Origin: Alphaproteobacteria bacterium | Lineage (GTDB): Bacteria > Pseudomonadota > Alphaproteobacteria > UBA9219 > RFNS01 | Assembly (NCBI GenBank): GCA_016124955.1 | Contig: WGMR01000002.1 | Span: 1-64,000, forward strand | Length of the DNA stretch: 64,000 bases | Reading direction: 5' to 3' | Part shown: positions 1 to 9,563 of the stretch, piece after piece | Layout of the letters: each line of letters starts with the position of its first letter | Position numbering within the stretch: position 1 is the first letter of the stretch | Translations under genes and position numbers: made by a program | The notes under the pieces: generated by a model | The model's database searches: none | What the model was told of the DNA's origin: nothing | The model's input: only the letters and a program-made list of their open reading frames with translations

Positions 1-827
<827 letters not shown>

Positions 828-898
828 TTATCAGAGGCCAGATACCATCTGGCACTTAAACTCCTGATCTATACTAGACAATGTTTCTGCCGCGACGA

Positions 899-1013
899 CC
901 TGGTGGCTTTGGCGGAGGGTGAACACCCGTTCCCATCCCGAACACGGACGTGAAAACCTCCAGCGCCGATGGTACTATGGCTTAAGTCCTGGGAGAGTAG
1001 GTCGCCGCCAGGT
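899..1013 (+). rRNA. rrf: 5S ribosomal RNA
   Basis: A 115-nt 5S rRNA begins CCTGGTGGC and ends GCCGCCAGG, so the two ends pair as helix I. The conserved loop region CCCATCCCGAACACGG lies at about 932-947. It sits 71 nt after the 23S 3' end and just before a strong terminator, as expected for the last rRNA of the operon. Confidence 0.96.
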
Positions 1014-1052
1014 CTTCACGGCAGAAACAAATCACAACCGTATTACAGTCAT

Positions 1053-1083
1053 AAAAAGCCCCGCCTTATGGCGGGGCTTTTTA
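1053..1083 (+). terminator. Rho-independent terminator of the rRNA operon
   Basis: A GC-rich hairpin (GCCCCGCC, loop TTAT, GGCGGGGC) is flanked by an A run and followed by a T run. It lies 40 nt after the 5S gene. It should end rRNA transcription before tRNA-fMet, so the tRNA probably needs its own promoter. Confidence 0.92.
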
Positions 1084-1101
1084 CTTCCAGAACTGCTAAA
1101 C

Positions 1102-1130
1102 TTGCCAAATGGTTAGTTGGGTAGTATGAA
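1102..1130 (+). promoter_or_regulatory. Candidate sigma70-type promoter for the tRNA-fMet leader
   Basis: TTGCCA at 1102-1107 (5 of 6 to the -35 consensus) is separated by 17 nt from TATGAA at 1125-1130 (4 of 6 to the -10). It lies between the rRNA terminator and the tandem repeats, so transcription would begin near 1137. About 210 nt of leader would then precede the mature tRNA. This is a by-eye match only. Confidence 0.5.
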
Positions 1131-1172
1131 GTGCCCTCTTATCTTTCGGGTCGCCAAATCGGCCCTCTGAAT

Positions 1173-1426
<254 letters not shown>

Positions 1427-1445
1427 ATCTTGCAAGGCAGCGCCT

Positions 1446-2018
1446 ATGCCTGGTTACAAGACGATCCAAGCCAACGAAATTACAAGCCTGAAGCCATGCG
1501 ATGGTGTCATTCTTGATGTCCGCACAAGCATGGAGCATGACGAAAAACAGCTTGGCTGCCGCCACGCCCACATACCACTCGATCAGCTCAATCCAACCGA
1601 TTTCATGCTGCGGCATGGGCTAGACAAAGATGCACACGTTTACATTCTTTGCCGCACCGGCAAAAGAGCCGCTCAGGCGGCCGAGCAATTTGCCGCCAAG
1701 GGATATGGCAACACGCATGTTATCGAAGGCGGCATCGTCGCTTGCGAAGACTGCGGGCAAAGGGTGGCGGGCCATGCGGTCAGCGCTACAGCCGGGCCGC
1801 GACACAAAAGCCGCATTTCTCTGGAACGACAAGTGCGCATCGCAGCCGGGTTCCTTGCGTTTACAGGCGCCCTCCTCGCCCTGACGATTAACCCGCTCCT
1901 TGCGCTTGTTCCCCTGTTCGTTGGCGGAGGGCTGGTATTTGCCGGCGTTACGGATATTTGCGGCATGGCTCTTATTCTAACCAAAGCCCCGTGGAATAAA
2001 GTGGACGAAGATAAATGA
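1446..2018 (+). CDS. Rhodanese-domain protein with membrane DUF2892 tail
   Basis: The 190-residue protein has an N-terminal rhodanese domain (about 5-110) with active-site loop CRTGKR, so the persulfide-forming cysteine is C69. The second half (about 125-185) holds two hydrophobic segments resembling the DUF2892 tail of YgaP-type membrane rhodaneses. The expected role is transfer of sulfane sulfur at the inner membrane. Its stop overlaps the start of the persulfide-dioxygenase-like gene by 4 bp (ATGA), which implies translational coupling and a shared role in sulfide handling. The start lies 19 nt after tRNA-fMet, preceded by AAGG, so co-transcription with the tRNA is possible. Family call is firm; substrate is inferred. 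Confidence 0.88.
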   Translation: MPGYKTIQANEITSLKPCDGVILDVRTSMEHDEKQLGCRHAHIPLDQLNPTDFMLRHGLDKDAHVYILCRTGKRAAQAAEQFAAKGYGNTHVIEGGIVACEDCGQRVAGHAVSATAGPRHKSRISLERQVRIAAGFLAFTGALLALTINPLLALVPLFVGGGLVFAGVTDICGMALILTKAPWNKVDEDK

Positions 2019-2890
2019 CCACACAGAAGCCCGACGTAAGAGGATTCTACGATACCACGACCGCGACCTGGACTTATGTGGTCTGGGCCGATGGAAACGC
2101 CGACAAACGCTGCGCCGTGATCGATAGCGTGCTGGACTACGATATCCATTCCGGCCGCAGCACGACCGTTTCCGCCGACCGCGTCATTGATTTCATCAAG
2201 GGCAAAGGACTTGAGGTTCAGTGGATCCTCGAAACCCACGTGCATGCCGACCATCTGACGGCCGCAGCCTATATCAAGGAAAAGCTCGGCGGCACAACCG
2301 GCATCAGCCGCCACATCCTTAAAGTTCTCGAGACATGGCAACCGATTTTCCATAACGAGGATGATACGCCGATCGATGGCAGCCAGTTCGGCCACCTGTT
2401 CGCCGATGACGAAGCCTTCTCCATCGGCCCGGTCGAAGCACAGATCATCCATACGCCCGGCCATACGCCGGCGGATACAACATATATTATCGGCGATGCT
2501 GCGTTTGTAGGTGATGCCATGTTCCTGCCGGATATCGGAACGGGCCGCTGTGATTTTCCCGGCGGCAGCGCGGAAGATTCGTTCCGGTCCACACGCAAAC
2601 TGCTTGCCTTGCCCGGCGCCGTTCGCATGTATGTGGGGCATGATTATCCGCCCGAAGGCAAGCGCGATGCCGCATGCATGGCAACAGTGGCGGAGCAAAA
2701 GAAAGCGAACATGCGCGTGCATGAAGGTATAAGCCGGGAAGATTTCGTCGCCAGACGCAAACGCGATGATGATGGCAAGCCGGTGCCTAAACTCCTTCTC
2801 CCCTCGCTGCAGGTCAATTTGCGCGCCGGCAGTTTTGGCAAGGCTTTGCACGGAGTTCAGTACATCAAAATCCCCCTTAACAAGATCTGA
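2015..2890 (+). CDS. MBL-fold persulfide dioxygenase-like hydrolase
   Basis: The 291-residue metallo-beta-lactamase fold protein carries metal motif HVHADH (H75, H77, D79, H80), then H150 in HTPGH and D167 in VGDAMF. The segment around LDYDIHSGR and the single-iron-type pattern resemble the ETHE1/Blh persulfide dioxygenase family, which oxidises glutathione persulfide to sulfite. Coupling to the upstream rhodanese fits a sulfide-oxidation pair. No sulfide:quinone reductase is seen nearby. A glyoxalase II-like hydrolase is the alternative, but the gene pairing and motif order favour the dioxygenase. Confidence 0.83.
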   Translation: MTTQKPDVRGFYDTTTATWTYVVWADGNADKRCAVIDSVLDYDIHSGRSTTVSADRVIDFIKGKGLEVQWILETHVHADHLTAAAYIKEKLGGTTGISRHILKVLETWQPIFHNEDDTPIDGSQFGHLFADDEAFSIGPVEAQIIHTPGHTPADTTYIIGDAAFVGDAMFLPDIGTGRCDFPGGSAEDSFRSTRKLLALPGAVRMYVGHDYPPEGKRDAACMATVAEQKKANMRVHEGISREDFVARRKRDDDGKPVPKLLLPSLQVNLRAGSFGKALHGVQYIKIPLNKI

Positions 2891-2909
2891 TTTTCACCAA
2901 AGATTTATT

Positions 2910-2924
2910 TGATAATCATTCTTA
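2910..2924 (+). promoter_or_regulatory. Fur-box-like site upstream of the porin-like gene
   Basis: TGATAATCATTCTTA fits the 7-1-7 Fur pattern TGATAATnATTATCA, with a perfect left half and two mismatches in the right half. It lies 8 nt upstream of a TTGACA -35 element. A second site with the same right half lies near the start codon. Binding by Fur or a related alphaproteobacterial iron regulator (such as Mur) is inferred. Confidence 0.5.
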
Positions 2925-2931
2925 TTGGCTA

Positions 2932-2958
2932 TTGACATACCTTATAACTAGTTATAAA
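2932..2958 (+). promoter_or_regulatory. Promoter of the outer-membrane barrel gene
   Basis: TTGACA (2932-2937) matches the -35 consensus perfectly. TATAAA at 2953-2958 is the best -10 match, with a 15-nt spacer; TAAATA at 2955-2960 gives 17 nt. The stretch is visibly AT-rich against its surroundings and is bracketed by two Fur-like boxes. Confidence 0.55.
2942..2957. promoter_or_regulatory. Perfect 16-bp palindrome over the promoter
   Basis: TTATAACTAGTTATAA is identical to its own reverse complement. It fills the spacer and -10 region of the promoter, the usual place for a dimeric repressor operator. The binding protein is unknown and no regulator gene is adjacent. Confidence 0.6.
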
Positions 2959-2972
2959 TACTTGCCTCCTAT

Positions 2973-2987
2973 TGAGAATAATTCTTA
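2973..2987 (+). promoter_or_regulatory. Second Fur-box-like site
   Basis: TGAGAATAATTCTTA is a near-palindrome around a central A and matches the 7-1-7 Fur pattern with three mismatches. It lies downstream of the -10 and about 15 nt before the ATG, where bound repressor would block transcription. Confidence 0.5.
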
Positions 2988-3001
2988 TTAGAGGAAATAC
3001 C

Positions 3002-4087
3002 ATGACGAAGCTGCTCTATCTCGCCCTGCCCGCCGGCATTGTGCTTGCCGCCAATCCCGCCCTTGCTGAAGAGCCGGTTTCATACCCGCAATTCTCGGGC
3101 GAAGCAGTCTTTGAACTGCAAAGCGAAAGCGGCGTCAGCTCCGACGACCCGGATAACGAACGTCACAATATTTTCATGCGATCGGAAGTCGCTCCGCGCT
3201 TGCAATTCAACGAGAACTTTTTCATCGATGGCGTAGCGGTGCTGGAACCGACCCGCACCAGCAGCCCGGGTGATGACACATTTTTCGAAAACGAGGGCGT
3301 CTTCATCGAGGAAATCAAACTAAACTATGAAAACGGCCCGTTCGCGGCGTTCGGCGGCAAGTTCAACCCGGGCTTTGGCATAGCATGGGATTACGGCCGC
3401 GGTATCTGGAGCGAAGAATTTGCGGAAGATTATGAAATCACCGAGAAAATCGGCTTCGGTCTTGCCTACACCCTGGAAACCGAAAGTTTCGGCAGCTACA
3501 CCCTGACCGGCAGCACGTTCTTTGCCGACACCAGCTTCCTTGCCGAATCCGGCATCACCGGGCGTGACCAGCTGCATTTGTCGGACGGCGGCGCAAGCAA
3601 TACGGAAGATCTTTCTTCCTTCGTTCTCTCGTTGGACAGCGAAAGCCTGGCTGGTATCGAAAACCTTTCATACCATTTCGCTTTCCGCCATCTGGCCGAA
3701 GGCAGTGCGAGTTCGGGCGGCGCGGATGAACAGGGTTTTGCCACCAACCTGCGCTATGTCATACCGTTCAGCGATGCGCTGCAAAGCGATGTGTTGCTCG
3801 AATATGCCGGCCTGTGCAATGTCGATGGCGGCACAGAAGATTCACGCTATTACACGGCAAGCGTGGTCAACAAGATCTATGAAAACTGGAACCTAACAGT
3901 CGGCTTCACCAACCGGATCATGACGATGGCGGGCTCACCGGACATCGACGATCATCTGCTGCAACTGACCGCAGGCTATGATTTTGGCAACGGCCTGACG
4001 CTGGAAGCCGGGTGGCGCAACAGCAACGAAGCCGGCACCGCCAACAACATCCTTGGCGGGCTGGCCCGTTATACCTTCGAATTCTAG
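3002..4087 (+). CDS. Outer-membrane beta-barrel (porin-like) protein
   Basis: This 361-residue protein starts at the ATG preceded by AGAGGA; the upstream in-frame TTG at 2972 lies inside a regulatory box and is not used. A signal peptide ends near ANPALA. The rest alternates polar and hydrophobic residues, ends in an aromatic strand (ARYTFEF) and has a terminal Phe, all typical of outer-membrane barrels. The Fur-like boxes upstream suggest it is made under iron limitation and may be a siderophore or metal porin, perhaps resembling the LbtU-type barrel. No plug domain or TonB box is seen, so it is not a classical TonB-dependent receptor. Substrate unknown. Confidence 0.75.
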   Translation: MTKLLYLALPAGIVLAANPALAEEPVSYPQFSGEAVFELQSESGVSSDDPDNERHNIFMRSEVAPRLQFNENFFIDGVAVLEPTRTSSPGDDTFFENEGVFIEEIKLNYENGPFAAFGGKFNPGFGIAWDYGRGIWSEEFAEDYEITEKIGFGLAYTLETESFGSYTLTGSTFFADTSFLAESGITGRDQLHLSDGGASNTEDLSSFVLSLDSESLAGIENLSYHFAFRHLAEGSASSGGADEQGFATNLRYVIPFSDALQSDVLLEYAGLCNVDGGTEDSRYYTASVVNKIYENWNLTVGFTNRIMTMAGSPDIDDHLLQLTAGYDFGNGLTLEAGWRNSNEAGTANNILGGLARYTFEF

Positions 4088-4117
4088 GCGTTTTGGGGCA
4101 TATGTTTGACGGAAATG

Positions 4118-4146
4118 GCCGCCTACCCTATACAGGCGGCTCTTTT
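4118..4146 (+). terminator. Rho-independent terminator after the barrel gene
   Basis: A 7-bp stem, GCCGCCT / AGGCGGC with a 9-nt loop, is followed by TCTTTTCC. It lies 30 nt after the barrel stop codon and separates that gene from the polysaccharide locus. Confidence 0.75.
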
Positions 4147-4196
4147 CCTGCGGCGGTCGGGGCAGCACCGGTCGCCCCAAACATGCCGGCCCGCTC

Positions 4197-6275
4197 ATGC
4201 CCATTTCCATCCCCGACAAAAGCTTTTGGTCGCAGCGTGAAATAACTTTTGTCACCCTGTTCGGAATGCTCGCATCGGCAATTTTTTCCCTCGTTCTCGG
4301 GGAAGATTTTGGCCCGGATTTTTTAAATTATCACAGCTATAGCGGCTACTTGGCCTTCAATCCTGATCGCCTCGTCACCGATATTTTCCCCTCGAACATT
4401 CAAGGCTATCTCAACCCCTACGCCTACGCACCGCAATATATTTTGAACAAACATTTACCTTCCATGGCCGCAGGCTTCATCATTGGTGCAGTACATGGCC
4501 TTTGCCTACTGGCGGCCTATATTCCTTCCCGGCTGCTGTTGGCACACTGGCCGGCAAATTTATCGCGGCGAGCAGCTTTCGCCTGTGCTCTGTTCGGCAC
4601 GATTAGCCCATTCTTTTTGTCCGGCGTTGGCTCTTCATTCTCCGATAACCTAACGCCAATCCTCGTGCTACTGCCAGTTGCGATCATTATGGCATTGCGT
4701 TTCCGTGACACAGCCACACCACCCGCAAACGCCGTCGCTTATTACGGCTTGCTGTTGCTAGCTGGTGCGCTTCTGGGCGCGAGCATCGGTCTAAAGCTAA
4801 CCAACCTGCTGTTTTTTATAGGGACGGGCGTAGCTTGGTTCTGGCGCCCCGGCTTTAGCTGGCGGTTTTTCCTTGGCGGCTTTGCGGTTTTTCTTGGCAT
4901 TGTGCTTGGGTTTTTGGTTGTCGATGGCTGGTGGGCATGGCGATTGTGGATCGAATTCCATAACCCGACATTCCCGTTCCATAATGAACTTTTTAAGTCG
5001 GAAATGATCGGCCCCATTTTCACGAACATGCCGGCATGGGCGGCAGCCGACAATTTGTGGGAGGTCATAGCCTACCCATTCCGCTGGATGCGCGGCATTC
5101 CGCCGGAAACCGAATGGCATTTCCGCGATTATCGCTATGCGTATCTTTATATCCTTGCCGCTGCGTTGGTTGCTCAACAGCTCTATCTTCTGCTTTCCTC
5201 GAAAGTCAGAGCCCTGCCCCGGCTCCCCACCCCGCAAACTCCAACGCCTGGCTACATCCGGGATCGTTTGTGGTTCGTTTCCGTCTGGGTGCTGGTATCC
5301 TACGCACTATGGATCGGCGTGTTTGGCGCCATGCGTTACATCATCCCTCTCACGCTTCTCACGGGTATTCTGGGACTATGTTATGCGCTTGTTCTTGTGC
5401 CGAAGCGCCGGGCCGTTTTTGTTGCCACAGGCATGATGGCTATTGTGGCACTGGTCACGCTCCAGCGCCCACCTTTTGCCCGCGAAAAATGGGAAAAAAG
5501 CTGGAACCCCGTTACGGTACCCGAAGCGCTGAAGCAACCCAACACACTTTATATGATCGAAGGCCTGTCATTCGTGGAACCGTTCTTTGCCGATGACGCG
5601 CGCTTCATCGGCTTTCCCTATGTGGCGGGGCCGAGCGGGCTGCATGACCGGGCACAAAAAGTCATCAAGGACCACACAGGACCGATCAGAACGCTCAGCA
5701 TGGTTCCCTGGAGCGAGGCAACCAAGGGCACGTTGGCGATTTTTGGCCTGCGCCGAAACCCGGCAGATTGTATACTCTTTCCTGTTGTTTACTACACATT
5801 CCAAAGCTGCAAGGCGGAACGCATTACTGAAAACAACGAACCAGGACCGTTGCAACTTCCGGTGATGCTTGATTTCAGAACGGTAGATAACCCCGCGCTT
5901 GATTTCACCAATGGCTTCAACCCTCCGGAAACCTATGGTTCATGGACAAATGGACAAGATGCGAAGATGACCTTGTTTGGTACGTTGCCACAAAAATTCG
6001 TACTGAAGATTACCGCCTACGCTTTCGGACCTAATGTTGAGCAACTGGTAGAGATTACAATCGGCGGCACGGAACGCAAGACCTCCTTCTCCGATCAAAT
6101 GCAAACCATGCTCCTGCCCTTCGATTTTCCGCACGAAGGTGCGGCTGGTCAAACCATAAAAATCCATATTCCACAGCCCACGAGCCCGCACGATCTTGAT
6201 CCAAGCTCGGGCGATTTACGCAAGCTCGGCCTGCATATACAATCAATCGAAATCGAACCTGCGGCAGGGGAATAA
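4197..6275 (+). CDS. Polytopic membrane protein, possible GT-C-type enzyme
   Basis: The 692-residue protein has about ten hydrophobic segments between residues 15 and 425. They are followed by a soluble C-terminal region of some 270 residues, probably periplasmic. Architecture and position at the head of a polysaccharide locus resemble GT-C-fold transferases that use polyprenyl-phosphate sugars. An acidic pair EDFGPDFLNY follows the first membrane segment, as in many GT-C enzymes. No family could be named with confidence. No clear ribosome-binding site precedes the ATG. A transporter or ligase-like function cannot be excluded. Confidence 0.65.
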   Translation: MPISIPDKSFWSQREITFVTLFGMLASAIFSLVLGEDFGPDFLNYHSYSGYLAFNPDRLVTDIFPSNIQGYLNPYAYAPQYILNKHLPSMAAGFIIGAVHGLCLLAAYIPSRLLLAHWPANLSRRAAFACALFGTISPFFLSGVGSSFSDNLTPILVLLPVAIIMALRFRDTATPPANAVAYYGLLLLAGALLGASIGLKLTNLLFFIGTGVAWFWRPGFSWRFFLGGFAVFLGIVLGFLVVDGWWAWRLWIEFHNPTFPFHNELFKSEMIGPIFTNMPAWAAADNLWEVIAYPFRWMRGIPPETEWHFRDYRYAYLYILAAALVAQQLYLLLSSKVRALPRLPTPQTPTPGYIRDRLWFVSVWVLVSYALWIGVFGAMRYIIPLTLLTGILGLCYALVLVPKRRAVFVATGMMAIVALVTLQRPPFAREKWEKSWNPVTVPEALKQPNTLYMIEGLSFVEPFFADDARFIGFPYVAGPSGLHDRAQKVIKDHTGPIRTLSMVPWSEATKGTLAIFGLRRNPADCILFPVVYYTFQSCKAERITENNEPGPLQLPVMLDFRTVDNPALDFTNGFNPPETYGSWTNGQDAKMTLFGTLPQKFVLKITAYAFGPNVEQLVEITIGGTERKTSFSDQMQTMLLPFDFPHEGAAGQTIKIHIPQPTSPHDLDPSSGDLRKLGLHIQSIEIEPAAGE

Positions 6276-6282
6276 CGCGGCC

Positions 6283-7101
6283 ATGACGGCACCGGCTTAT
6301 CTAAAGGGTAAATTCTCCATCATCACCGGAGCTTCTAGTGGCATCGGCTATGCTATCGCCGAACGTATGGCACCGCATGTCGCCACCCTTGTTATGCTCA
6401 GCCATGATAGCGACAGACTTTTGCCGGCAGCTAAAAAAATCAGGGAACTTGCACCGCAAACAACGATAGAACCAATCACCGCTGACATCACCGATAATGA
6501 CGGGCTAACCCAGATCGCCAAGATTCTGACCGGAAAATACGGCGCGCCCGATATCATCGTGAACAATGCCGGTTATGCGCATTACAATATGTTTCATGAA
6601 ATGACATTGGCCGAGGTCGTGCGCCACGCCAATGTCAACCTTATCGGCGCAATGCGCGTCGCGCATGTGTTCCTGCCTTCCATGCGAGCGGCAAAGTGCG
6701 GACAGATCGTGAATGTCGCCTCGGTCGCCGGAGAGTTCCTGATCACTCCCAACCTGGTTTATAGCGCGGCAAAGCACGGTATGGTTGCATGGAGCGAAGG
6801 GCTCGCACTTGAGCTGGAGCCCGATAATATTGCCGTGCAGGTTATCTCTCCCGGCCGGGTAGAAACCGATTTCTTCCGCCACCATACTTTCACAGAACGC
6901 TTGGCTGGTGCCGAAACCCGCATGACCGTGCCGTTGGGCCGGGTAGCCGATGCCTGCGTCACAGCCATTATAAAACGCAAAAAATATCTCGTGATTCCAG
7001 CATATTGGGCGGTCTTTGCATGGGCCTTGCGTGCTTGCCCTTGGCTTTTTAAGCCCCTATATTACGGCATCTTGCGTAGCCGGTTGCGCCGCTTGCGCTA
7101 A
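6283..7101 (+). CDS. SDR-family NAD(P)-dependent oxidoreductase
   Basis: This 272-residue short-chain dehydrogenase has cofactor motif TGASSGIG (15-22), NNAG (95-98) and catalytic S147, Y160 and K164 (YSAAK). The start is the ATG 8 nt after the previous stop; the longer in-frame form would overlap the upstream gene. A hydrophobic C-terminal stretch with basic residues (about 235-272) could touch the membrane. Its place in the polysaccharide operon suggests a sugar or lipid-linked substrate, but none can be read from the sequence. Confidence 0.88.
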   Translation: MTAPAYLKGKFSIITGASSGIGYAIAERMAPHVATLVMLSHDSDRLLPAAKKIRELAPQTTIEPITADITDNDGLTQIAKILTGKYGAPDIIVNNAGYAHYNMFHEMTLAEVVRHANVNLIGAMRVAHVFLPSMRAAKCGQIVNVASVAGEFLITPNLVYSAAKHGMVAWSEGLALELEPDNIAVQVISPGRVETDFFRHHTFTERLAGAETRMTVPLGRVADACVTAIIKRKKYLVIPAYWAVFAWALRACPWLFKPLYYGILRSRLRRLR

Positions 7102-7128
7102 ATTTTACTTTTAGTTCAACGTGTTAAT

Positions 7129-8004
7129 ATGAATCACGCAAGCCCAAAGCACGCCCCTGTCGCTTGCCCCGTTACGGGCCAAAGCGCCGATTTCTATTGC
7201 CGCAAGGAGCAGGCTGACTATTTCGTAAACCGCCAGGACGGGATCATCTTCCTCGGCACCATGCCCGACATCAAGGCGATGTCTGAATACGCCAACAGCA
7301 ATTACGAGGCCGGCGCCTACCGCGATTATGTGCAGGCAAAACCCCTCAAGCTTCTGACCGCGAACATACGTCTTGACCAAATTGCATGGCTCAACCCGGG
7401 CAAGACCTTGCTCGATGTCGGTTGTTCCGCCGGCTTCTTCCTTGAAGCCGCACAAAAACGCCAATATGAAGTTCAGGGTGTCGAATTCGCTGCCGCCGCC
7501 ATCGCGCAAGCCGATCCCTCGGTACGCGCAAAGATTATTCATGGTGACGTGCATAAAGAAATCAGCCGCTGGGAAAACAACTTCGATGTCGTAAGCGCAT
7601 TTGACATCATCGAACACACGCACGACCCGGCTAAGTTCGTCGCCGATATCAAGAATATGTTGAAACCTGACGGTCTTCTGGTAATGAGCACACCTGATAC
7701 AGGCCATTTCCTGCGCCACCTGATGGGTGCGCGCTGGTCGATGCTGCAACCGTTGCAGCATACCGTGTTGTTTTCGCGCAAGGCTATGCGCGACATGCTG
7801 GAAAAGTCGGGCTTTAAAAATATTGAGATCAGTGCGACCTACAAATATCTAACCTTCGAATATTTAGCAGTGCAGTTGAAAGAAACCAACCGCCTTATGG
7901 CAAACATCATGGGTAATATTCTGAAGATTATGCCAAAAAAACTGGCGCAGCACCCCTTCCGCATCAATATCGGCGAGTTCATCGTCTTCGCAAGGAAGGC
8001 CTGA
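7129..8004 (+). CDS. Class I SAM-dependent methyltransferase
   Basis: A 291-residue methyltransferase has SAM motif I LLDVGCSAGFF (about 94-104), the acidic post-I residue in VQGVEF, and motif FDVVSAFDIIEHT followed by a typical LKPDGLLVMSTPD strand. A short N-terminal Cys-containing segment precedes the domain. The stop overlaps the next start by one base (TGATG). The likely substrate is a polysaccharide sugar or lipid intermediate. The adjacent fusion protein carries a decayed version of the same fold. Confidence 0.87.
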   Translation: MNHASPKHAPVACPVTGQSADFYCRKEQADYFVNRQDGIIFLGTMPDIKAMSEYANSNYEAGAYRDYVQAKPLKLLTANIRLDQIAWLNPGKTLLDVGCSAGFFLEAAQKRQYEVQGVEFAAAAIAQADPSVRAKIIHGDVHKEISRWENNFDVVSAFDIIEHTHDPAKFVADIKNMLKPDGLLVMSTPDTGHFLRHLMGARWSMLQPLQHTVLFSRKAMRDMLEKSGFKNIEISATYKYLTFEYLAVQLKETNRLMANIMGNILKIMPKKLAQHPFRINIGEFIVFARKA

Positions 8005-9563
8005 TGCCACAGGCGGCCAAGGAACCCACGCCCGGCTGTCTGGCGGATTTTCCGGCCGCTTGCCCTGTATGCCAGAACGCGCAACGCGCCTATGCCTTCA
8101 CGGTCGGCAAGCGCGCTTTCACCCGATGCCAAAATTGCCGCGCCATCATGCCGGCGAACCTGCCTGTCGATCCGTTCCGTGAAAACGATGAAGCCGGTTA
8201 TGTTGATCGCAACCTTCACAGTCTGTTTGATGCACTGCTCAATACCGTGCGGGAACGCAAGACAGATGGCCCCTATCTTATCATCGCCAGCGAAGATGAC
8301 CCGATCGCCGGGCAAATCCGGCAAACCATGCAACCAGGCACCGCACGCAAAACCATGCGGGAATTTCTCTCCACACAAGATCATGGACAACACTTCGGCA
8401 CCATTATGCTACTCACGCCAATTTCTTTTGCACCGAATACAAGAAAATGCCTGCAGCATCTTGTAAACGCGCTGAAGCCAAACGGACATCTAATTTTCAT
8501 GCAGCCCATGATGGACAGCTGGCGCGCAAAGCTTTTGCGGCAAGAATGGCCGGAATGGCAAGCCCCGCACAGCTTCTACCCGACGCGGGATTCACTTCAC
8601 ATCACACTGCTCAATAGCGGGCTCGACCGGGTCTGGTTCTGCCGCGCACATCATTATTGCAGTCTCGAATATCTGCATCATCGTCTGAAACAGCTTCGCG
8701 TAGGCGCCATTCTACGTACGCTCGCTACCGTCACATCATGGTTGCCACGCTTTGCGCGCCAAATGCGGCTCAAGCTGCCAGCAGGGCACGTTATCTGTTC
8801 CTGCCAGCCTGCGGTACCGCGGTTACAGCCCATACTTTCTGTCATCGTGCCAGTCTATAATGAAAAAAATACCTTCAAGGAAGCAATGGATGCTCTGCTG
8901 GCCAAGCAAGTACCGGGGCTGCGCAAGCAAATCGTGATCATTGAAAGCAATTCGACGGACGGAACGCGCGACCTTGTGCGCGCCTATGAAAGCCATGCGG
9001 ACGTTAAGGTGATCTACCAACCTATACCGCGTGGCAAGGGCGCCGCGGTGCGCGAAGGGCTTGAAGCGGCCACGGGCGACTACATCCTGATACAGGATGC
9101 CGATCTTGAATATGATCTTGATGATTACGATGCGCTGCTCGAGCCGCTACGTAACAATCAGGCGATGTTCGTGCTCGGCTCACGCCATCGTGGCAACTGG
9201 AAGATGCGTGAATTCAACGATGCGCCGGTTGCGGCCGCCGTATTCAACTTCGGCCATCTGTTCTTCACGTGGTTCATCAATCTGCTGCCCAGCCAGAGCA
9301 TGAGCGACCCCTTCACCATGTTCAAAGTTCTGCGCCGCGATGCCTTCTTCGGTATCGAATTTATCTGTCGGCGCTTCGATTTTGATCATGAAATGGTTAT
9401 CAAACTGGTGCGCAAAGGCTATCAGCCGCTGGAACTTCCGGTCAATTACAAGGCTCGCTCGTTCGCCGAAGGCAAGAAGGTCAGCTTCGTCAAGGACGGC
9501 CTTACGTGGGTCACGACTGATCTGAAGCTGCGCTATGGCCGGCTTGGTGCGTGGCGTGACTAA
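8004..9563 (+). CDS. Decayed methyltransferase domain fused to GT2 glycosyltransferase
   Basis: The 519-residue protein has three parts. Residues 20-45 form a CxxC...CxxC zinc ribbon (C20, C23, C42, C45). Residues about 90-250 follow the outline of a class I methyltransferase (LVNALKPNGHLIFMQP), but the SAM glycine loop is replaced by GPYLIIASEDD. From about 275 a GT2 domain begins (SVIVPVYNE) with the metal-binding QDADLEYD near 364, resembling dolichyl- or polyprenyl-phosphate sugar synthases. A polyprenyl-phosphate-linked sugar is the likely product. The first half may be structural or recruit a partner. Confidence 0.82.
   Translation: MPQAAKEPTPGCLADFPAACPVCQNAQRAYAFTVGKRAFTRCQNCRAIMPANLPVDPFRENDEAGYVDRNLHSLFDALLNTVRERKTDGPYLIIASEDDPIAGQIRQTMQPGTARKTMREFLSTQDHGQHFGTIMLLTPISFAPNTRKCLQHLVNALKPNGHLIFMQPMMDSWRAKLLRQEWPEWQAPHSFYPTRDSLHITLLNSGLDRVWFCRAHHYCSLEYLHHRLKQLRVGAILRTLATVTSWLPRFARQMRLKLPAGHVICSCQPAVPRLQPILSVIVPVYNEKNTFKEAMDALLAKQVPGLRKQIVIIESNSTDGTRDLVRAYESHADVKVIYQPIPRGKGAAVREGLEAATGDYILIQDADLEYDLDDYDALLEPLRNNQAMFVLGSRHRGNWKMREFNDAPVAAAVFNFGHLFFTWFINLLPSQSMSDPFTMFKVLRRDAFFGIEFICRRFDFDHEMVIKLVRKGYQPLELPVNYKARSFAEGKKVSFVKDGLTWVTTDLKLRYGRLGAWRD

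Noticed and set aside
1673-2851. Long minus-strand frame opposite the sulfur module
   Set aside because: It is antisense to two well-supported genes with catalytic motifs and has no family signature.
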